Part shown: piece by piece, positions 22,742 to 30,917 of the stretch | How positions within the stretch are numbered: position 1 is the stretch's first letter | Layout: the number at the start of each line of letters is the position of its first letter | Origin: Patescibacteria group bacterium | GTDB taxonomy: Bacteria; Patescibacteriota; Minisyncoccia; Phycocordibacterales; UBA12079 | Direction of reading: 5' to 3' | Assembly (NCBI GenBank): GCA_018817595.1 | Contig: JAHITU010000002.1 | Coordinates: 1 to 45,995, forward strand | Length of the DNA: 45,995 nucleotides | Program-made: the position numbers and the translations under genes | Notes under the pieces: generated by a model | Databases searched by the model: none | Told to the model about the DNA's origin: nothing | The model's input: the letters and a program-made list of their open reading frames with translations, nothing else

Positions 22742-23326
22742 ATGGATAAAATAAAAGAGATGGAGAAAATTGAAAGGAAGCTTCTAAAATTAAAAAAATC
22801 TCCTCTTTATAGTGAAAGAATTTTAAATAAAGCTTTTCCTGTCATTGGAGAGGGGAGCCTTGATTCTAAAATTATGTTTGTCGGAGAAGCTCCAGGAAAA
22901 AAGGAAGCTCAAACAGGTAAGCCTTTTTGTGGGGCCTCTGGTAAGGTTTTAGATGAATTATTGGCATCAATTAAATTAGATAGAAAAAAAGTTTATGTTA
23001 CAAATATAGTAAAAGATAGACCTACGGATAACCGTGACCCTTCCAAAGAAGAAATAGAGATTTATGGACCCTTTTTAGATAAACAAATTGAAATTATACA
23101 GCCTAAAATAATCGCAACACTAGGCAGGTATTCAGCGGAATACATAATGAAGAAATTTAGCCTAGAGGAAAAAATAGAACCAATAGGCAAAATGCACGGA
23201 AAAGTTTTTCAGAGTAAACTTGGAATAAAAATTATTCCCTTGCTTCATCCAGCTGTTGTACTATATAATTCATATAGTCGTGATGACCTTAAATTAGATT
23301 TTAAAATTTTAAATAAATTTAAGTAA
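22742..23326 (+). CDS. Uracil-DNA glycosylase, family 4-like, without Fe-S cysteines
   Basis: A 194-residue glycosylase that removes uracil from DNA. Motif A reads FVGEAPGKKEAQTGKPFCGA, followed by SGKVLDELL, YVTNIVKDRPTDNRDPSKEE, and the later LLHPAVVLYN containing the HP(A/S) motif. Classical family 4 enzymes carry four cysteines for a 4Fe-4S cluster. Here only one cysteine exists (in PFCGAS), and the usual positions hold Asp (VKDRP) and Tyr (EIYGPF). It therefore probably folds without the cluster. It lies next to dut. Confidence 0.85.
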   Translation: MDKIKEMEKIERKLLKLKKSPLYSERILNKAFPVIGEGSLDSKIMFVGEAPGKKEAQTGKPFCGASGKVLDELLASIKLDRKKVYVTNIVKDRPTDNRDPSKEEIEIYGPFLDKQIEIIQPKIIATLGRYSAEYIMKKFSLEEKIEPIGKMHGKVFQSKLGIKIIPLLHPAVVLYNSYSRDDLKLDFKILNKFK

Positions 23327-23338
23327 GGGAGGTGTTCT

Positions 23339-23596
23339 TTGAAGTTTTTGAAAATTTTTTTAAATGTAATTTTGTCACCTATGTTTTATTTTATTTACCC
23401 ATCATTGGGTAAAATAAAAACAAATTTAAAGTTTTGTTTTTGTTCGTTTATAGTCTCTGTTGTTTTTTATTATAGAGTTTTGGATAGTTTTTTGTGGTCT
23501 TTCTTGTTTTTTTATGTTTTTTGGGGAGTTTGTCTTTTTATAGGCTCCTATATGGAATATAAAGAAAAACCGCAAAATATAAACAAATTATATTAA
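23339..23596 (+). CDS. Small membrane protein of unknown function (TTG start)
   Basis: An 85-residue hydrophobic protein with two or three predicted membrane segments (about 4-19, 32-45 and 50-69) and a short polar tail. There is no ATG. The TTG at 23339 is preceded at 6 bases by AAGGGAGG, a strong Shine-Dalgarno sequence, which decides the start. A strong terminator follows. I do not recognise a family. Confidence 0.65.
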   Translation: MKFLKIFLNVILSPMFYFIYPSLGKIKTNLKFCFCSFIVSVVFYYRVLDSFLWSFLFFYVFWGVCLFIGSYMEYKEKPQNINKLY

Positions 23597-23609
23597 ACCT
23601 TTTGTTTCC

Positions 23610-23643
23610 GAACGGCTCAACTCGTTGAGCCGTTCTTTTTTTT
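23610..23643 (+). terminator. Intrinsic terminator
   Basis: GAACGGCTCAA-ctcg-TTGAGCCGTTC (23610-23635) followed by eight Ts. Confidence 0.92.
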
Positions 23644-23665
23644 ATTGTATACTGTCTTTAATTAT

Positions 23666-23737
23666 ATGAAAATTTTAAACAAAAAATTCGCTATTGCCAT
23701 AAGGGTTGCTTCTGCAACCCTATTTCCAATGAATTAA
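23666..23737 (+). CDS. Possible 23-residue leader peptide upstream of alaS
   Basis: ATG to TAA encoding 23 residues with four Ala codons (peptide core FAIAIRVASATLF). A TATACT box (23648-23653) lies 12 bases upstream. The Ala codons at 15 and 17 fall in an 8-bp hairpin AGGGTTGC-ttct-GCAACCCT (23702-23721). This could be an alanine attenuator, but no T tract follows the hairpin and chance is not excluded. Confidence 0.25.
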   Translation: MKILNKKFAIAIRVASATLFPMN

Positions 23738-23745
23738 AAATTAAT

Positions 23746-23880
23746 AAGTTCTGGATTGCCATGATTCAATTTTTTAACAAAAAATTGAATCTCGCAAAGA
23801 CGGATTTTGAGAAGCAAAATCCGTTACGAAAAGCAAAGCTTTTCGTCTCTGCGAGCGATAGCGAAGCAGTCCAGAAATTA
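23746..23880. repeat. Composite REP-like repeat upstream of alaS
   Basis: The outer ends TTCTGGATTGCC and GCAGTCCAGAAATT are inverted. Inside are GATTCAATTTTTT/AAAAAATTGAATC, CTCGCAAAGACG, the ACGGATTTTG/CAAAATCCGT palindrome, GTTACGAAAAGC/GCTTTTCGTC and TCTGCGAGCGATAGCGAAG. It ends 11 bases before the alaS ATG. Confidence 0.85.
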
Positions 23881-23891
23881 ACAAAACTATT

Positions 23892-25652
23892 ATGAAAGCA
23901 AAAGAATTAAGACAAAAATATTTAGAATTTTTTGAATCAAAAGGGCATACTATTATTCCTAGTGCTTCTTTAATTCCAGAAAACGACCCTACTGTATTAT
24001 TCACCACAGCTGGAATGCATCCTTTAGTTCCATATCTGATGGGAGAAAAACACCCAGGAGGAACTCGTTTAGTAGATGCTCAAAAAGCTATACGAACTAC
24101 TGATATCGAAGAAGTGGGAGACACTACTCATCATACTTTTTTTGAAATGATGGGGAATTGGTCTCTCGGGGATTACTTTAAAAAAGAATCATTAGAATGG
24201 TCTTGGGAATTTTTAACTTCTCTTGAATGGTTAGGTTTAGATCCTAAGAGATTAGCCGTCTCTGTTTTCGAAGGAGATGAGGTAGCACCTTTTGATGAGG
24301 AAGCCTATAGAATCTGGAAAGAGATTTTTGAAAAACACGGAATTCCAGAAGCAAGAATCGCCAAGTTAGACAAAAAAGCTAATTGGTGGGGACCAGCTGG
24401 AGAAACCGGTCCTTGTGGTCCTGATTCAGAAATTTTTTATTGGGTTGGTCCAGAAGACGAAATCCCTCAGTCATTTAATGATGACAACGATTTGTGGGTA
24501 GAAGTTTGGAATAATGTTTTTATGGAATTTAATAAAACAGAAAATGGTTCTTTTGAAAAATTAACTCAGCAAAATGTAGATACTGGTTTAGGACTAGAGA
24601 GAGTAACTGCAGTGATGCAAGGATTAGACGATAATTACAAAACAGAACTTTGGATAAACTTGATTACTAAAATCGAAGAATTATCTGGGAAAAAATACGG
24701 TCAGTCAGAGGAAATAACCAAAGCTTTAAGAGTAGTTGCGGATCATATCAAAGCATCAACATTTATCATCGGAGATGACAAAGGAGTAACACCATCAAAC
24801 ACAGACCAAGGTTATATTGTTCGTCGTCTAATTCGTCGGGCTATTCGTTTTGGAAAACAATTAGGAATCACCAAAGATTTATGGTTAAAAGAAATTGCTT
24901 TAATTGTAATTGAAGATTACAAAGATGTTTATCCAGAATTAGAAAGAAATAAAGATTTTATTTTAGGACAATTAGATAAGGAAGAAATTCAATTTTCTAA
25001 GACTCTTGAAAAAGGATTGAAGGAATTAGAAAAAGGAACTGATCCCTTTGTTCTGTTTACAACTTATGGTTTCCCAATTGAAATGACTCAGGAATTAGCT
25101 GAAGAAAAAGGAATAAAGATTGATGCAGAAGATTTTAAAAACAAAATGAAAGAACATCAAGAAAAATCTAGAACTGCTGCAGCTGGAAAATTCGCTTCAG
25201 GTCTTGCTGATCACTCAGAAGAAACCACCAGATTACACACAGCCGCTCATTTACTTCTATCGGCTTTACAAAAAGTATTAGGACCAGAAGTAATTCAAAA
25301 AGGTTCAAATATTACAGCTGAAAGACTTCGATTTGACTTCGCTTGGGAAGAAAAATTGTCTGATGAACAAAAAGCAGAAGTAGAAAGATTAGTTAATGAA
25401 GCCATCGAGCAAAAGATCCCAGTAGATTGTAAAGAAATGCCGATTGAAGAAGCGAAGGCTCAAGGAGCCAGTGGAATTTTTGGGGATAAGTATGGAGATA
25501 GAGTAAAAGTTTACAAAATCGGTGATTTTTCTCACGAATTGTGTTCAGGCCCTCATGTTGAAAACACAGGTGACTTAGGAAGATTTAAAATCACCAAAGA
25601 ACAGAGTTCTAGTGCAGGGGTTAGACGAATCAAAGCCGTTTTGGAAAAATAG
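23892..25652 (+). CDS. alaS: Alanyl-tRNA synthetase, short form lacking the C-terminal domain
   Basis: Charges tRNA-Ala. The class II catalytic core is at residues 1-240 (TTAGMHPLVPYLMGEKHPGG, THHTFFEMMGNWSLGDYF, ETGPCGPDSEIFY), followed by the tRNA-recognition region. The editing domain at about 450-586 has HTAAHLLLSAL and ELCSGPHVENTG, so the zinc/editing residues are kept. At 586 residues it ends right after the editing domain and lacks the DHHA1/C-Ala domain of the usual 870-residue enzyme, as in many CPR and some organellar forms. A strong terminator follows. Confidence 0.96.
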   Translation: MKAKELRQKYLEFFESKGHTIIPSASLIPENDPTVLFTTAGMHPLVPYLMGEKHPGGTRLVDAQKAIRTTDIEEVGDTTHHTFFEMMGNWSLGDYFKKESLEWSWEFLTSLEWLGLDPKRLAVSVFEGDEVAPFDEEAYRIWKEIFEKHGIPEARIAKLDKKANWWGPAGETGPCGPDSEIFYWVGPEDEIPQSFNDDNDLWVEVWNNVFMEFNKTENGSFEKLTQQNVDTGLGLERVTAVMQGLDDNYKTELWINLITKIEELSGKKYGQSEEITKALRVVADHIKASTFIIGDDKGVTPSNTDQGYIVRRLIRRAIRFGKQLGITKDLWLKEIALIVIEDYKDVYPELERNKDFILGQLDKEEIQFSKTLEKGLKELEKGTDPFVLFTTYGFPIEMTQELAEEKGIKIDAEDFKNKMKEHQEKSRTAAAGKFASGLADHSEETTRLHTAAHLLLSALQKVLGPEVIQKGSNITAERLRFDFAWEEKLSDEQKAEVERLVNEAIEQKIPVDCKEMPIEEAKAQGASGIFGDKYGDRVKVYKIGDFSHELCSGPHVENTGDLGRFKITKEQSSSAGVRRIKAVLEK

Positions 25653-25709
25653 TTTTCCAAAAAAGATTTAAGATTTAAGAATTAAGAAAATGAAAATCTT
25701 TGATTTTTA

Positions 25710-25797
25710 ACAGTCGCTCCGCGATCGTCTTTGCGAGGCGAGTGTTTTTTTATTTTTTTAAAAAAAATTAAAAAATCACTCAACGAAGCAATCCAGA
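25710..25797. repeat. REP-like repeat with A/T palindromic core
   Basis: Left arm ATCGTCTTTGCGAGGC, core GAGTG...CACTC with an AT-only interior, right arm AACGAAGCAATCCAGA. The design equals 15625-15695 but the core is different. Confidence 0.8.
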
Positions 25798-25827
25798 TAA
25801 ATTAAACCTATTACAAATATTTAGAAA

Positions 25828-25862
25828 TGAACACCTCAACCCGTTGAGGTGTTCATTTTTTT
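25828..25862 (+). terminator. Intrinsic terminator of alaS
   Basis: TGAACACCTCAA-cccg-TTGAGGTGTTCA (25828-25855) followed by TTTTTTT. Confidence 0.92.
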
Positions 25863-25870
25863 ATTTTTCG

Positions 25871-25879
25871 TGCTAAAAT
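25871..25879 (+). promoter_or_regulatory. Extended -10 promoter for the baseplate-J-like gene
   Basis: TGCTAAAAT, identical to the elements before the RelE-like toxin and before the tyrS leader. The predicted transcript begins about 100 bases before the ATG and carries the hairpin at 25908-25975. Confidence 0.55.
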
Positions 25880-25907
25880 ATAGGGATAAAATAATTTATT
25901 AAAAATA

Positions 25908-25975
25908 AGTCAAAAGTCCATAAAGTCCATAAAGTCAAATGACTTTCGACTTTCGACTTTATAGACTTTTAACTA
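25908..25975. repeat. Satellite-like hairpin with GTCCATAAA/GACTTTCG words, copy 1
   Basis: The left arm has AAAGTCCATAAAGTCCATAA; the right arm has GACTTTCGACTTTCGACTTT followed by ATAGACTTTT. Related elements precede rpsK and rpoA. An apparent upstream start at 25939 lies inside this repeat and is not used. Confidence 0.75.
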
Positions 25976-25983
25976 AACTCGCT

Positions 25984-27252
25984 ATGATACAAAAACTACA
26001 AGATGTGACCCCACCAAAAAGATCTATTCATGATATTCCAGTACCAAATGGAAAGCCAAGAAAATCAATAACTTCGCATGTGAGATCTGCAAACAAAAAA
26101 TCAACTTCTTTCATTAAAAAAGTTATTATTGCTTTAGTTTTAGCAGTGATTGCTTTTGTATTATTTATATCTCTGGCTGCTTCTAGTGTGGAGGTTTCTA
26201 TAGTGCCTAGACAACTAGAAAAAAGAACAGATGCTTCTTATATCGCTGTTTCGGACAATGAAACAGGAGGAATCCCTTTTGACATTATAATGTTGGACAA
26301 AACTTCAGTAAAAGCTGTAGCAGTCACAGGTGAAGAAAAAGTAACAGAAAAAGCTCGAGGAGAAATAATTATTTTCAATGATTTTGATTCTAGTAGTCAA
26401 AGATTGATAAAAAATACACGTTTTGAAACTCCGGAAGGGTTGATTTTTAGAATTCAAAATTCAGTTGTTGTTCCTGGACAAAAAGAGGACAGTACAGGAA
26501 AAATGATTCCGGGTTCTATCGAGGTGACTGTATATGCTGATCAGCCCGGAGAGGAATATAACATAGGATTAAAGGACTTTACTGTTCCGGGATTCAAGGG
26601 TTCTGACAGATATGATAAATTTTATGCTCGTTCCAAAACGGAAATGACAGGAGGATTTGAAGGAGTTAAAAAAGTTGCTTCAGATGAAGATATTATAAAT
26701 ATGCAAACTCAATTAGGAACAGAATTAATTTCTGGGCTAACTGAAGAGATAAAGACACAAATTCCTGATGGTTTTATCTTATACGATGACGCTATTTTTT
26801 CGGAAACAAAATTTTTAGGAACTAAGAATTTAGATGATGGTGTAGGTGTAGAAGAAAAAGGCTCTGTTTATGCAATTATTTTTAACAAATCTAATTTAAG
26901 TAAATACGTAGCCGAGAATGTTATTGATGACTATGATGGAGCTGATTTGATAATTTCTAATTTGGAAGAACTAGATTTTGAAATAAAAAATAAGAAAGAT
27001 GTGACTCCTTGGGTAGAGGGAAGATTTGTATTCTCTCTTAAGGGTCAATGTAACTTTGAATGGCTTTTTGATGAGGAAGCTTTAAAGAATGATTTTGTTG
27101 GTAAAGCAAAAGATACCACTAGTGAAATATTATCTCAATATCCTAGTATTGATTCTGCAGAAGTTGTAGTTAAACCTTTTTGGAAAAATTCTTTTCCTAG
27201 AAGTACTAGCAAAATAGAAATAATTAAGAATTTAGAAAAGGAAAATATCTAA
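25984..27252 (+). CDS. Membrane-anchored protein with a baseplate-J-like domain
   Basis: A 422-residue protein starting MIQKLQDVTPPKRS, with a cytoplasmic basic tail, one membrane helix (about residues 48-68, VIIALVLAVIAFVLFISLAA) and a large external part. The external part has GEIIIFNDFDSSSQ, ETPEGLIFRIQNSVVVPGQ, GSIEVTVYADQPGEEYNIG and FTVPGFKGSDRYDKF, the pattern of Baseplate_J-like proteins, which in CPR genomes appear as chromosomal membrane proteins and not phage parts. The upstream frame extension to 25939 is translated repeat and unlikely. Function unknown. Confidence 0.7.
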   Translation: MIQKLQDVTPPKRSIHDIPVPNGKPRKSITSHVRSANKKSTSFIKKVIIALVLAVIAFVLFISLAASSVEVSIVPRQLEKRTDASYIAVSDNETGGIPFDIIMLDKTSVKAVAVTGEEKVTEKARGEIIIFNDFDSSSQRLIKNTRFETPEGLIFRIQNSVVVPGQKEDSTGKMIPGSIEVTVYADQPGEEYNIGLKDFTVPGFKGSDRYDKFYARSKTEMTGGFEGVKKVASDEDIINMQTQLGTELISGLTEEIKTQIPDGFILYDDAIFSETKFLGTKNLDDGVGVEEKGSVYAIIFNKSNLSKYVAENVIDDYDGADLIISNLEELDFEIKNKKDVTPWVEGRFVFSLKGQCNFEWLFDEEALKNDFVGKAKDTTSEILSQYPSIDSAEVVVKPFWKNSFPRSTSKIEIIKNLEKENI

Positions 27253-27353
27253 CAAAATAAGGCTATTTGCATAAATTTAATTTCCATAAAATTGAATTTT
27301 TAATTTCACTTTGTCACTGATTTTTTATATATTTTATTTAAATTAAAAAACAC

Positions 27354-27382
27354 TTGAAAAAAGAGAGGGTTTTTGTTAGAAT
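27354..27382 (+). promoter_or_regulatory. Promoter of the infA ribosomal-protein operon
   Basis: TTGAAA (27354-27359), 17-bp spacer, TAGAAT (27377-27382) with a TG extension. The infA ATG follows 20 bases later. GAGAG (27363-27367) and CTCTC (27385-27389) flank the -10 and could form a hairpin. Confidence 0.65.
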
Positions 27383-27402
27383 AACTCTCGTTACTTTGAA
27401 GT

Positions 27403-27633
27403 ATGATAAATAAAGAAGAACAATTTGTAGAAGGGACTATTGTAGAGGCTCTGCCTAATACTCTTTTTAATGTTGAGATTGAAAACCCAGATACCAAAGA
27501 AATAGAAACTAAGTTAGTTTATTTATCTGGTAAAATGAGAATTCACAGAATTAAAGTTTTAGTGGGGGACAAGGTTAAAATAAAAGTAGATCCTTATGGA
27601 GGAAGAGGAAGAATTGTTCAAAGATTAAAATAA
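27403..27633 (+). CDS. infA: Translation initiation factor IF-1
   Basis: A 76-residue OB-fold factor that binds the ribosomal A site during initiation: [53 protein letters not shown] short insert ([10 protein letters not shown]) replaces the usual gap between strands 2 and 3. It heads the infA-rpmJ-rpsM-rpsK-rpsD-rpoA-rplQ cluster, in the standard bacterial order. Confidence 0.95.
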   Translation: MINKEEQFVEGTIVEALPNTLFNVEIENPDTKEIETKLVYLSGKMRIHRIKVLVGDKVKIKVDPYGGRGRIVQRLK

Positions 27634-27641
27634 TAAATAAC

Positions 27642-27755
27642 ATGAAAATAAAATCATCAGTTAAAAAAATATGTGTGAAATGTAAAACCGTTCGAAGAAA
27701 CGGTCGTGTTTGTGTTATTTGTGAAAATCCTAGACATAAACAAAGACAACGTTAA
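27642..27755 (+). CDS. rpmJ: 50S ribosomal protein L36
   Basis: A 37-residue protein beginning [19 protein letters not shown] with the zinc-binding pattern CVKC...CVICENPRH. It begins 8 bases after infA and fits the conserved infA-rpmJ-rpsM order. Length is exactly typical (37-38). Confidence 0.95.
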   Translation: MKIKSSVKKICVKCKTVRRNGRVCVICENPRHKQRQR

Positions 27756-27817
27756 GAAATAATTTTGGATTTAAATTATTTCAAATTAAAAATGATAAAT
27801 TATAAATTTTAAATTAT

Positions 27818-27929
27818 GGACTGCTTCGTCGCAGGCTCCTCGCAGAGACGAATTTTACAAAGTAAAATTCGTTACGAAAAGCTAAAGCTTTTCGTCTTTG
27901 CGAGGAGGTTACGACGAAGCAATCCAGAG
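27818..27929. repeat. Composite REP-like repeat between rpmJ and rpsM
   Basis: A nearly symmetric unit: GGACTGCTTCGTCG...CTCCTCGCAGAGACG, then GAATTTTAC/GTAAAATTC, GTTACGAAAAGC/GCTTTTCGTC, and TTTGCGAGGAG...CGACGAAGCAATCC. It sits inside a ribosomal-protein operon, so it must be transcribed. An apparent start at 27898 lies within it and is rejected. Confidence 0.85.
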
Positions 27930-27990
27930 ATTAATAAGAAAAAAATTACTTTGCAATTTTTTCCTAAAAGCTAACCTACTAAATAAATAT

Positions 27991-28368
27991 ATGAGAATTT
28001 CAGGAATTACAATCCCAGATGAAAAAAGATTAGAAATAGGCCTAACGGTCTTGTTTGGTGTTGGAAGACCATTAGCTCATAAAATTTTAGATGAAGCAAA
28101 GGTTGAATATGGTAAAAAACCAAAGGATACAACTCCAGAAGAAGAGAACGCGATAAGAAAGATTGTTGAAGAATTAAAACTAGAAGGAAACTTAAAAAGA
28201 GAGATAAGTGGAAATGTTAAAAGATTGATTGATATTGGTTCATACAGAGGATCAAGACATTCTAGAGGTTTACCTAGTCGAGGTCAAAGAACTAGAACAA
28301 ATTCGAGAACATTGCGTGGTAAGAAGAAAACTATGGGTTCTGGTAGAAAAAAGGCAGATAAAAAATAA
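27991..28368 (+). CDS. rpsM: 30S ribosomal protein S13
   Basis: A 125-residue protein of the small-subunit head that contacts the P-site tRNA through its tail. MRISGITIPDEKRLEIGLTV at the start, then LFGVGRPLAHKIL, and the C-terminal GSYRGSRHSRGLPSRGQRTR, TNSRTLRG. ATG 27991 is chosen because upstream codons come from the repeat and the family starts with (M)RI.G. Usual length. Confidence 0.96.
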   Translation: MRISGITIPDEKRLEIGLTVLFGVGRPLAHKILDEAKVEYGKKPKDTTPEEENAIRKIVEELKLEGNLKREISGNVKRLIDIGSYRGSRHSRGLPSRGQRTRTNSRTLRGKKKTMGSGRKKADKK

Positions 28369-28376
28369 TAATAACG

Positions 28377-28478
28377 AGTCAAAAGTCCATAAAGTCCATA
28401 AAGTCAAAAATTAAAAATCACAAAGTGATTTTTAAAAAAAGACTTTCGACTTTCGACTTTAAAGACTTTAGACTAACA
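28377..28478. repeat. Satellite-like hairpin, GTCCATAAA/GACTTTCG family, copy 2 (before rpsK)
   Basis: Left arm AAAAGTCCATAAAGTCCATA, an inner AAAATCAC/GTGATTTT hairpin, right arm GACTTTCGACTTTCGACTTT. It ends 5 bases before the rpsK start. Confidence 0.8.
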
Positions 28479-28483
28479 TAATT

Positions 28484-28927
28484 ATGGGTAAAAAAAGAAT
28501 TATAAAAAAGACAGGAAAAACAGGAGGATCAAAAAACAGTGCTTTGAAATCACGTTTTTTAAGTCGTGGCTCAAAAAGGAAGTTAGACACTGGGATTTTG
28601 CATGTTCGTTCAACTTATAACAATACCCTTATTTCCCTAACTGATTTAAAAGGGGATTTAATTTGTAATTCTTCAAGTGGGGCATTAGGTTTCAGAGGGG
28701 CTAAAAAAGGAACACCTTTCGCAGCTGCTAAAATAGGTGAATTAATTGGAGATATGGCAAAATCATTAGGTATAAAGACTGTTGATATCGTTGTAAAAGG
28801 GGTAGGAGCAGGAAGGGAGGCTGGAATAAGAGGTTTTATTTCAAAAGGTATTCATATTGATTCAATTAAAGATATGACACCAATTCCTCATAACGGACCT
28901 AAACCTAAGAAACCTAGAAGAGTGTAA
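28484..28927 (+). CDS. rpsK: 30S ribosomal protein S11
   Basis: A 147-residue platform protein of the small subunit: GILHVRSTYNNTLISLTDLK, SSSGALGFRGAKKGTPFAA, GVGAGREAGIRGF, and the C-terminal DMTPIPHNGPKPKKPRRV. A basic N-terminal extension of about 30 residues precedes the conserved core. Position between rpsM and rpsD is the standard alpha-operon order. Confidence 0.97.
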   Translation: MGKKRIIKKTGKTGGSKNSALKSRFLSRGSKRKLDTGILHVRSTYNNTLISLTDLKGDLICNSSSGALGFRGAKKGTPFAAAKIGELIGDMAKSLGIKTVDIVVKGVGAGREAGIRGFISKGIHIDSIKDMTPIPHNGPKPKKPRRV

Positions 28928-29058
28928 AAATTAAACAAAGTTTAATTTTAAGAGATAGGATTTAAGATTTAAGATTTAAGAAAAAAATTTGCAGAGCAAA
29001 TCCTTAAATCCTAAATCTTAAATCTTAAATCTTATTTTTAAATAATAATTTAAAAATT
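28928..29058. repeat. 130-bp r-protein intergenic repeat, copy 1 (before rpsD)
   Basis: AATTAAAcaaaGTTTAATT hairpin, then TTTAAGATTTAAGATTTAAG, the centre ATTTGC-aga-GCAAAT, then the inverse arm of TAAATCTTAAATCTTAAATC, and a common tail AATAATAATTTAAAAATT. Nearly identical copies precede rplM and rpsI. Confidence 0.88.
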
Positions 29059-29059
29059 T

Positions 29060-29671
29060 ATGATTATAAAAACAAAATATAAATTATGTCGAAGATTAGG
29101 TGCTAATCTTTTCGAGAAAACTCAGACACAAAAATATGCTTTAGCTGAAGCTCGAAAGAGTGGAAACAAAAGATTGAAAAGAAAGAAGATGCCTTCTCAA
29201 TATGGTTTACAATTGATTGAAAAGCAAAAATTACGTTTTTCTTATGGTATAAGAGAAAAGCAATTAGCTAAATATGTTAAGGAATCAATCCTTCAAGAGA
29301 ATTCAAATCCAGCAGATTCTTTAAATAAGAGACTGGAACTAAGATTAGATAACGTTGTTTATAGATTAGGAATAGCTCCTACAAGAGCAATGGCAAGACA
29401 ATTAGTTTCTCATGGACATATTATGGTAAATGGTAAAAGACTATCAATTGCTTCCCACAAAACAAAGGTAGGAGATATCATAAGTATAAGAGAACAAAGT
29501 CAAAGTAAAAAAGCGTTTGAAAATTTAGCAGAAGTTATAAAGAATGCTGTTAAAGTTGATTGGTTGAATTTTGATTTAAAAAAGAAAGAAGGAAAAATTA
29601 TTTCTGAACCCAAGTTAGAGAGTCAAGAAATCTTTGATTTCAAAACAATTCTAGAATTTTATGGTCGTTAA
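29060..29671 (+). CDS. rpsD: 30S ribosomal protein S4
   Basis: A 203-residue primary rRNA-binding protein that nucleates 30S assembly. KYKLCRRLGANLFEK at the start (without the zinc cysteines of some forms), KQKLRFSYGIREKQLAKYV, and the S4 RNA-binding domain at about 95-160 (RLELRLDNVVYRLGIAPTRA, RQLVSHGHIMVNGKRLSI). Full length. Preceded directly by the 130-bp repeat. Confidence 0.97.
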   Translation: MIIKTKYKLCRRLGANLFEKTQTQKYALAEARKSGNKRLKRKKMPSQYGLQLIEKQKLRFSYGIREKQLAKYVKESILQENSNPADSLNKRLELRLDNVVYRLGIAPTRAMARQLVSHGHIMVNGKRLSIASHKTKVGDIISIREQSQSKKAFENLAEVIKNAVKVDWLNFDLKKKEGKIISEPKLESQEIFDFKTILEFYGR

Positions 29672-29746
29672 TATAGCCTTTTAATTTGCAAAAATGCTTA
29701 AAGTGATGTACTATTTATAAAACTTTTAATAATTAATTAAAAAGAG

Positions 29747-29931
29747 AGTCAAAAGTCCATAAAGTCCATAAAGTCAAAAAAGTCCATAAAGTTCATAAAG
29801 TCTATAAAGTCCATAAAGTCAAAAAATTTGGAAAGCAAATTTTTCACTTTCGACTTTCGACTTTCGACTTTCGACTACTGCTGACAAGCAGCTCTGACTT
29901 TCGACTTTCGACTTTATAGACTTTTAACTAA
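29747..29931. repeat. Satellite-like hairpin, GTCCATAAA/GACTTTCG family, expanded copy 3 (before rpoA)
   Basis: The longest copy. The left arm repeats AGTCCATAAAGT words about six times. The right arm repeats CGACTTT words about seven times, interrupted by CTGCTGACAAGCAGCT. An AAATTTGgaaagCAAATTT hairpin is at the centre. It ends 7 bases before the rpoA ATG. Confidence 0.82.
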
Positions 29932-29938
29932 TCAATCT

Positions 29939-30916
29939 ATGTCTGAATATAATATTTTATTACCATCAAAACCTATTATCGTTAAAGACGAGGGTTTTAA
30001 AGGTCTTTATCAAATAGATGGTTTATATCCAGGCTATGGACACACATTAGGTAATTCTTTAAGAAGAATAATTTTATCTTCTTTACCAGGAACAGCTGTT
30101 ACTTCAGTGGAAATTGAGGGAGTTGAACATGAATTTTCTACTATCAGTGGAATCAAGGAAGATGTGATTAGAATTCTTTTAAATATCAAAAAATTAAGAA
30201 TTAAGATGTTAACAGATGAGCCACAAGTTTTGACTTTGAAAGCAAAAGGAGTTAAAAATGTTACAGCTGCAGATATTGATGCTAATGGGCAAATAGAAAT
30301 AATGAATCCTGAGTTAGAGATAGCAACTTTAACAGATGTCAAGGCTTCCTTGGATATGAGAATCACAGTTAAAAAAGGATTAGGATACATAAGTAAAGAA
30401 GATCAAACAGAAGAAAGAACTAAAATTGGAATGATGATTTTAGATGCTTCATATACACCCATTAGAAGAGTTTCTTATGAAGTTGAAAATATGAGAGTTG
30501 GAGACAGAACAGATTTTAACAGACTTTCTATTTTCATAGAAACCGATGGAACAATTGAACCAAAGGAAGCATTAGAAAATTCAATAGAAATAATGATTAA
30601 GCAGTTGGCTGCTATTGTTGGTTTTGAAGAAGAGTCAATTGGAATTTCAGAAGAAGAAAAGAAACAAGTTGAAGAAAAAGAAGATGTAGGGAAAAAAGAT
30701 GAAATGGATAACGATTTTCTGAAAACAAGAGTCGATACCTTGAACTTATCTTTAAGAACAGCAAATGCTTTAGATGGTGCAAGTATTCGAACAGTTGGAG
30801 GTTTAGTTAAAAAGACAGAAGACGATTTATTGTCTTTGGAAGGATTAGGAGCTAAAGGAATTCAAGAAATCAAAAGAGCTTTAAGTGATTTTGGTGTAAT
30901 ATTGAAGCAAAAATAA
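29939..30916 (+). CDS. rpoA: DNA-directed RNA polymerase subunit alpha
   Basis: A 325-residue subunit. The N-terminal dimerisation domain has GLYPGYGHTLGNSLRRIILS, SSLPGTAVTSVEIEGVEHEF and TIEPKEALENSIEIMIKQL. An acidic linker (about 235-258) leads to an intact C-terminal domain with helix-hairpin-helix residues NLSLRTANALDGASIRTVGG, LEGLGAKGIQEIKRAL. The alpha CTD is therefore kept and can contact UP elements or regulators. rplQ begins 2 bases after the stop. Confidence 0.98.
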   Translation: MSEYNILLPSKPIIVKDEGFKGLYQIDGLYPGYGHTLGNSLRRIILSSLPGTAVTSVEIEGVEHEFSTISGIKEDVIRILLNIKKLRIKMLTDEPQVLTLKAKGVKNVTAADIDANGQIEIMNPELEIATLTDVKASLDMRITVKKGLGYISKEDQTEERTKIGMMILDASYTPIRRVSYEVENMRVGDRTDFNRLSIFIETDGTIEPKEALENSIEIMIKQLAAIVGFEEESIGISEEEKKQVEEKEDVGKKDEMDNDFLKTRVDTLNLSLRTANALDGASIRTVGGLVKKTEDDLLSLEGLGAKGIQEIKRALSDFGVILKQK

Positions 30917-30917
30917 T

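Noticed and set aside
25939-25983. Longer N-terminus for the baseplate-J-like protein
   Set aside because: These codons are the right arm of the GACTTTCG repeat; the ATG at 25984 is free of it.
27898-27990. Longer N-terminus for S13
   Set aside because: The extra 31 codons come from a REP-like repeat, and the protein from 27991 starts exactly as the family does.
29747-29931. CRISPR-like array before rpoA
   Set aside because: The repeated words are 7-9 bp with no unique spacers of regular length, and they are arranged as two inverted arms. No cas genes are present.
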